Of a stretch of DNA of 64,000 nt, positions 61,756-64,000 are shown piece by piece. The notes below the pieces were generated by a model. That model did not search any database, had not been told where the DNA came from, and saw only the letters and a program-made list of their open reading frames with translations. Source of the DNA: Sphingobacteriales bacterium (GTDB lineage Bacteria > Bacteroidota > Bacteroidia > Chitinophagales > UBA2359); assembly GCA_016711295.1 (NCBI GenBank), contig JADJTE010000015.1:62001-126000 (forward strand), in the 5' to 3' direction. Made by a program: the position numbers and the translations under genes. How positions within the stretch are numbered: position 1 is the first letter of the stretch; each line of letters starts with the position of its first letter.

Positions 61756-62640
61756 TTATTGTATTTTTCCAATTAATCCCCTGATACCCATATCGGTTGG
61801 TACGTCTCCGTCTAAGGGGTCGAAGGTATTGGGCGTATTGTTGGCATCGTTCCACTCAAAACTATGGTTGGTTGATAGCGATACGGTGATAATAATGTCT
61901 TCTGTTTCATTGCCCATAATGGTAAGCGGGGCAGCATCAAAAGTACCTGTCACGACGCACGAACCCGCTGGAATGGGCGAGTTGGCAAACAAAGGATTGG
62001 GCACCGTTGTGGCACCAGCGGGAGTTTGTCCGCTATTGAGCGAAAAGGGTGTTTCAAAAGCCCAATAGCCCTGCAAGCGGTTGGCATTGACGCTAAGGCT
62101 CTGCGTTTTGACGGTATAAGATTGGATATAGGTATTGAAGCCAATGAACGAAGCCAAAGTGCCTATGGTACTAATGCCCATACCGCGCACTTTGATGTCG
62201 TAGTTTTGGTAGGCAAGCGATACGCGCAAATATGGATAGGTGCCAGGCACTATATCGGCTATCGGGACGCTCAAAAAGGTCTCGCCCTCGGCTACAATAG
62301 TAGATTGAGCAAAATCGATAGCAGGGTCTCCGCCCGCGGTGGTCTCGGCATGTCGGTAAAGCACTTCACCACTGCCCAAAGCAGTAAATGCAGTAGGGCT
62401 AAGTTCGACATAATGAGCACTAATGCCGTTGAAGTGCGGCGACTGTGCGCCGTGTCCGGGCGGTACTGTGGCGGGTTGCCCCAAATTGTTGAGCCGTATT
62501 TGGGTGCTATCAAATGCAAAGCGAAAAATGAGCTGTGCGCTGTCGTCAGGTATATCGCTTGGGTTACAAGCCGACATAGCCACCAGCAAACATAAGCATA
62601 GGGCTATTATGGCAAAAGATAATGAGTAGTAACGACACAT
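61756..62640 (-). CDS. Predicted lipoprotein of unknown function
   Basis: 294 aa. The lipobox-like VAMSAC follows a hydrophobic N-terminus (SFAIIALCLCLLVAMSAC). The body has no recognised catalytic motif; repeated beta-strand character and the end (TVSLSTNHSFEWNDAN...DMGIRGLIGKIQ) resemble a conserved Bacteroidota lipoprotein type. A family A element begins 9 bp upstream of its start codon. No operon partner. Confidence 0.7.
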   Translation of the reverse strand: MCRYYSLSFAIIALCLCLLVAMSACNPSDIPDDSAQLIFRFAFDSTQIRLNNLGQPATVPPGHGAQSPHFNGISAHYVELSPTAFTALGSGEVLYRHAETTAGGDPAIDFAQSTIVAEGETFLSVPIADIVPGTYPYLRVSLAYQNYDIKVRGMGISTIGTLASFIGFNTYIQSYTVKTQSLSVNANRLQGYWAFETPFSLNSGQTPAGATTVPNPLFANSPIPAGSCVVTGTFDAAPLTIMGNETEDIIITVSLSTNHSFEWNDANNTPNTFDPLDGDVPTDMGIRGLIGKIQ

Positions 62641-62649
62641 AGAATAAAT

Positions 62650-62782
62650 GCAACTATTTAGGGTATGGGGTTCTGGGTATAGGGTTCTAGGCTATATCTA
62701 TCTAATAATGCCAGAAATCATTGCATATTCGATTTAGGAATGGCTATTCTTGTGGGCTGTTCCTACAAGACTAAACAGCTAC
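62650..62782. repeat. Inverted-terminal-repeat element, family A, copy 4 (133 bp, diverged)
   Basis: Terminal sequences GCAACTATTTAG and CTAAACAGCTAC, core TATCTAATAATGCC. More diverged and about 20 bp longer than copies 2 and 3. Sits in the leader of the lipoprotein gene. Confidence 0.75.
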
Positions 62783-62857
62783 GAATAAATATTTGCTGAA
62801 TAAACACTCGTCCTCGGCATTAGGGCTAAAAAGTGGTCGTATATCTATCAATAGACT

Positions 62858-64000
62858 TTACAGCGTCCAATATTTTAGGCGATGAATTTGCCCGCGATAC
62901 GCGCCTTTGATGTCTATAAGTATGCCGTTAGGAGCAGATAGCTGTTCGAAATAGGCTTCGTCCAATTGGGCATAATCGTTATGTTTTACGGCTACTATGA
63001 TAGCGTCATAGCGCAAGTGTTCGGGTATTTGGCTCGATAGTGGCAGTCCATATTCCGTGTTCAAATTCTTGGGGCAAGGCGTGTGGGTCGGAGATATCAA
63101 CAGTAATAGAAAAGGCTTGCATCCGCGCACCAAATCGACAACTTTTGAGTTGCGAAAATCACTCACATTTTCTTTGAAAGTCGCACCCATCACCAATACC
63201 CGCGACTGGCTGAGGTGTTTGCCCGCCCTGATAATATATTGTATCACCCGTTTGGCTATAAATAAGCTCATTTCGTCATTAATGCGCCGCCCGCTCAAAA
63301 TTACATCGGGTTTATAGCCCAATTCGGTCGATTTGTAGGTAAGGTAATACGGGTCGACCCCGATGCAGTGCCCGCCCACCAAGCCCGGCGAAAAGGGCAA
63401 AAAATTCCATTTGGTTTGGGCTGCCTCTAATACGTCTTGCGTATTAATATTCATTTTATCAAAAATAAGTGCCAACTCATTCATCAGTGCGATATTGAGG
63501 TCGCGTTGGGTATTTTCGATTACTTTGGCGGCTTCGGCTACTTTGATAGAGCTTGCCCGATGTACGCCTGCCTCGATGATAAGCTCGTACACGCGGGCTA
63601 TTTGTTCTAAGGATTCGCCGTCGCAGCCCGACACAACTTTGACAATTCGCGTAAGGGTGTGCTCGGTATCGCCAGGATTGATGCGTTCAGGTGAGTAGCC
63701 TACTTTAAAATCGATACCATAGCGCAAGCCCGATGTTTGTTCTAAGATGGGTATGCAGTCGTCTTCGGTACAGCCCGGATAAACGGTTGATTCGTATACG
63801 ACATAATCGCCTTTTTTGAGTACCGCCCCTACCGTGCGCGATGCGCTGATGAGGGGTTTTAAGTTAGGTACGCGGTGTTCGTCACGGGTGTAGGTACGGC
63901 TACGATAAAAAAGTTGGCGGAGAGCAAGTCTTCTTGAAGGTGCGTAAATGAAATCTGACAATCATCAAAGGCTTCGGGCGGTAGTTCGCGGCTGGGGTCT
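62858..64000 (-). CDS. Nucleotide-sugar dehydrogenase (TviB/WbpO-like UDP-HexNAc 6-dehydrogenase), partial
   Basis: Oxidises a UDP-N-acetylhexosamine to its uronic acid for surface polysaccharide. The N-terminus lies outside the window. Visible motifs: FFIVAVPTPV, VVYESTVYPGCTED, GYSPERINPGD, KVAEAAKVIENTQRDLNIALMNELA, the catalytic Cys in LVGGHCIGVDPYYL, and GATFKENVSDFRNSK. A lost G near 63870 breaks the frame (VPTPVDEHRVPNL). Between about 63130 and 63055 two opposite one-base errors put ~25 residues out of frame; the alternative frame reads MQAFSITVDISDPHALPQEFE, which fits the family, then returns at EYGLPLS. Confidence 0.85.

Noticed and set aside
1..64000. Programmed ribosomal frameshifting as a cause of the many frame breaks
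   Set aside because: Breaks go in both directions, use different bases and have no common slippery motif or downstream structure. Homopolymer errors explain them better.

Overview
The window comes from a member of the Bacteroidota, most likely an environmental gliding or saprophytic lineage near Saprospiria or Chitinophagia. Four things point there: (1) secreted proteins ending in type IX secretion (T9SS) type A sorting domains, or in the gliding-motility-associated (type B) C-terminal domain; (2) the Bacteroidota promoter pattern TTG/TTTG - N19-20 - TAnnTTTG upstream of several genes; (3) no clear Shine-Dalgarno sequences; (4) family-typical proteins such as DUF4834, LolA, a PorE-like OmpA protein and a TolC-fused-looking RND efflux tail. 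No rRNA, tRNA, CRISPR array, prophage or transposase gene was found.

Layout. 1-2029: tail of a heavy-metal RND efflux operon and a glutamine amidotransferase. 2263-11796: four secreted T9SS proteins, namely a gingipain-fold protein lacking the expected catalytic Cys/His, two paralogues with a duplicated 3' end, and an M43 metalloprotease with a beta-helix. 12236-15174: the glyoxylate shunt (aceB-aceA) behind a good promoter and a palindromic operator-like site. 15623-24334: a membrane-anchored Ppx/GppA-like protein, a glycosyltransferase, a SPOR/BNR protein, DUF4834, LolA, a TolB-like propeller protein and a secreted esterase. 24438-34520: GH31 glucosidase, PorE-like protein, MazG, HemE, response regulator, PfkB kinase, ATP-grasp-like protein. 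34765-42370: a PNGase F-like deglycosidase with an inserted LamG module, a metallophosphoesterase, and a secreted lysyl oxidase homologue that keeps the copper histidines and both cofactor residues. 42371-45507: a candidate small RNA, an inverted-repeat element, a Wzx-like flippase and repeats. 45508-52954: a ~2,480-codon T9SS type B adhesin. 52955-54559: a 1.6 kb repeat island. 54560-64000: isocitrate dehydrogenase, a WD40 protein, an rRNA methyltransferase with a PIF1-like helicase, a methylmalonyl-CoA epimerase cluster, a lipoprotein and a nucleotide-sugar dehydrogenase.

The secreted set (protease, N-glycosidase, esterase, lysyl oxidase, adhesin) looks like a toolkit for breaking down and remodelling glycoprotein or extracellular matrix. 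Wzx, GT2 and the nucleotide-sugar dehydrogenase indicate surface polysaccharide synthesis.

Quality caveat. More than 30 apparent frameshifts and two in-frame stops interrupt otherwise well-conserved genes. Most are single-base gains or losses in short homopolymers, so residual sequencing error is the leading explanation. Genes are therefore annotated across these breaks with approximate break positions. The intergenic regions carry at least three families of short inverted-repeat elements, which are the most novel-looking DNA-level feature.
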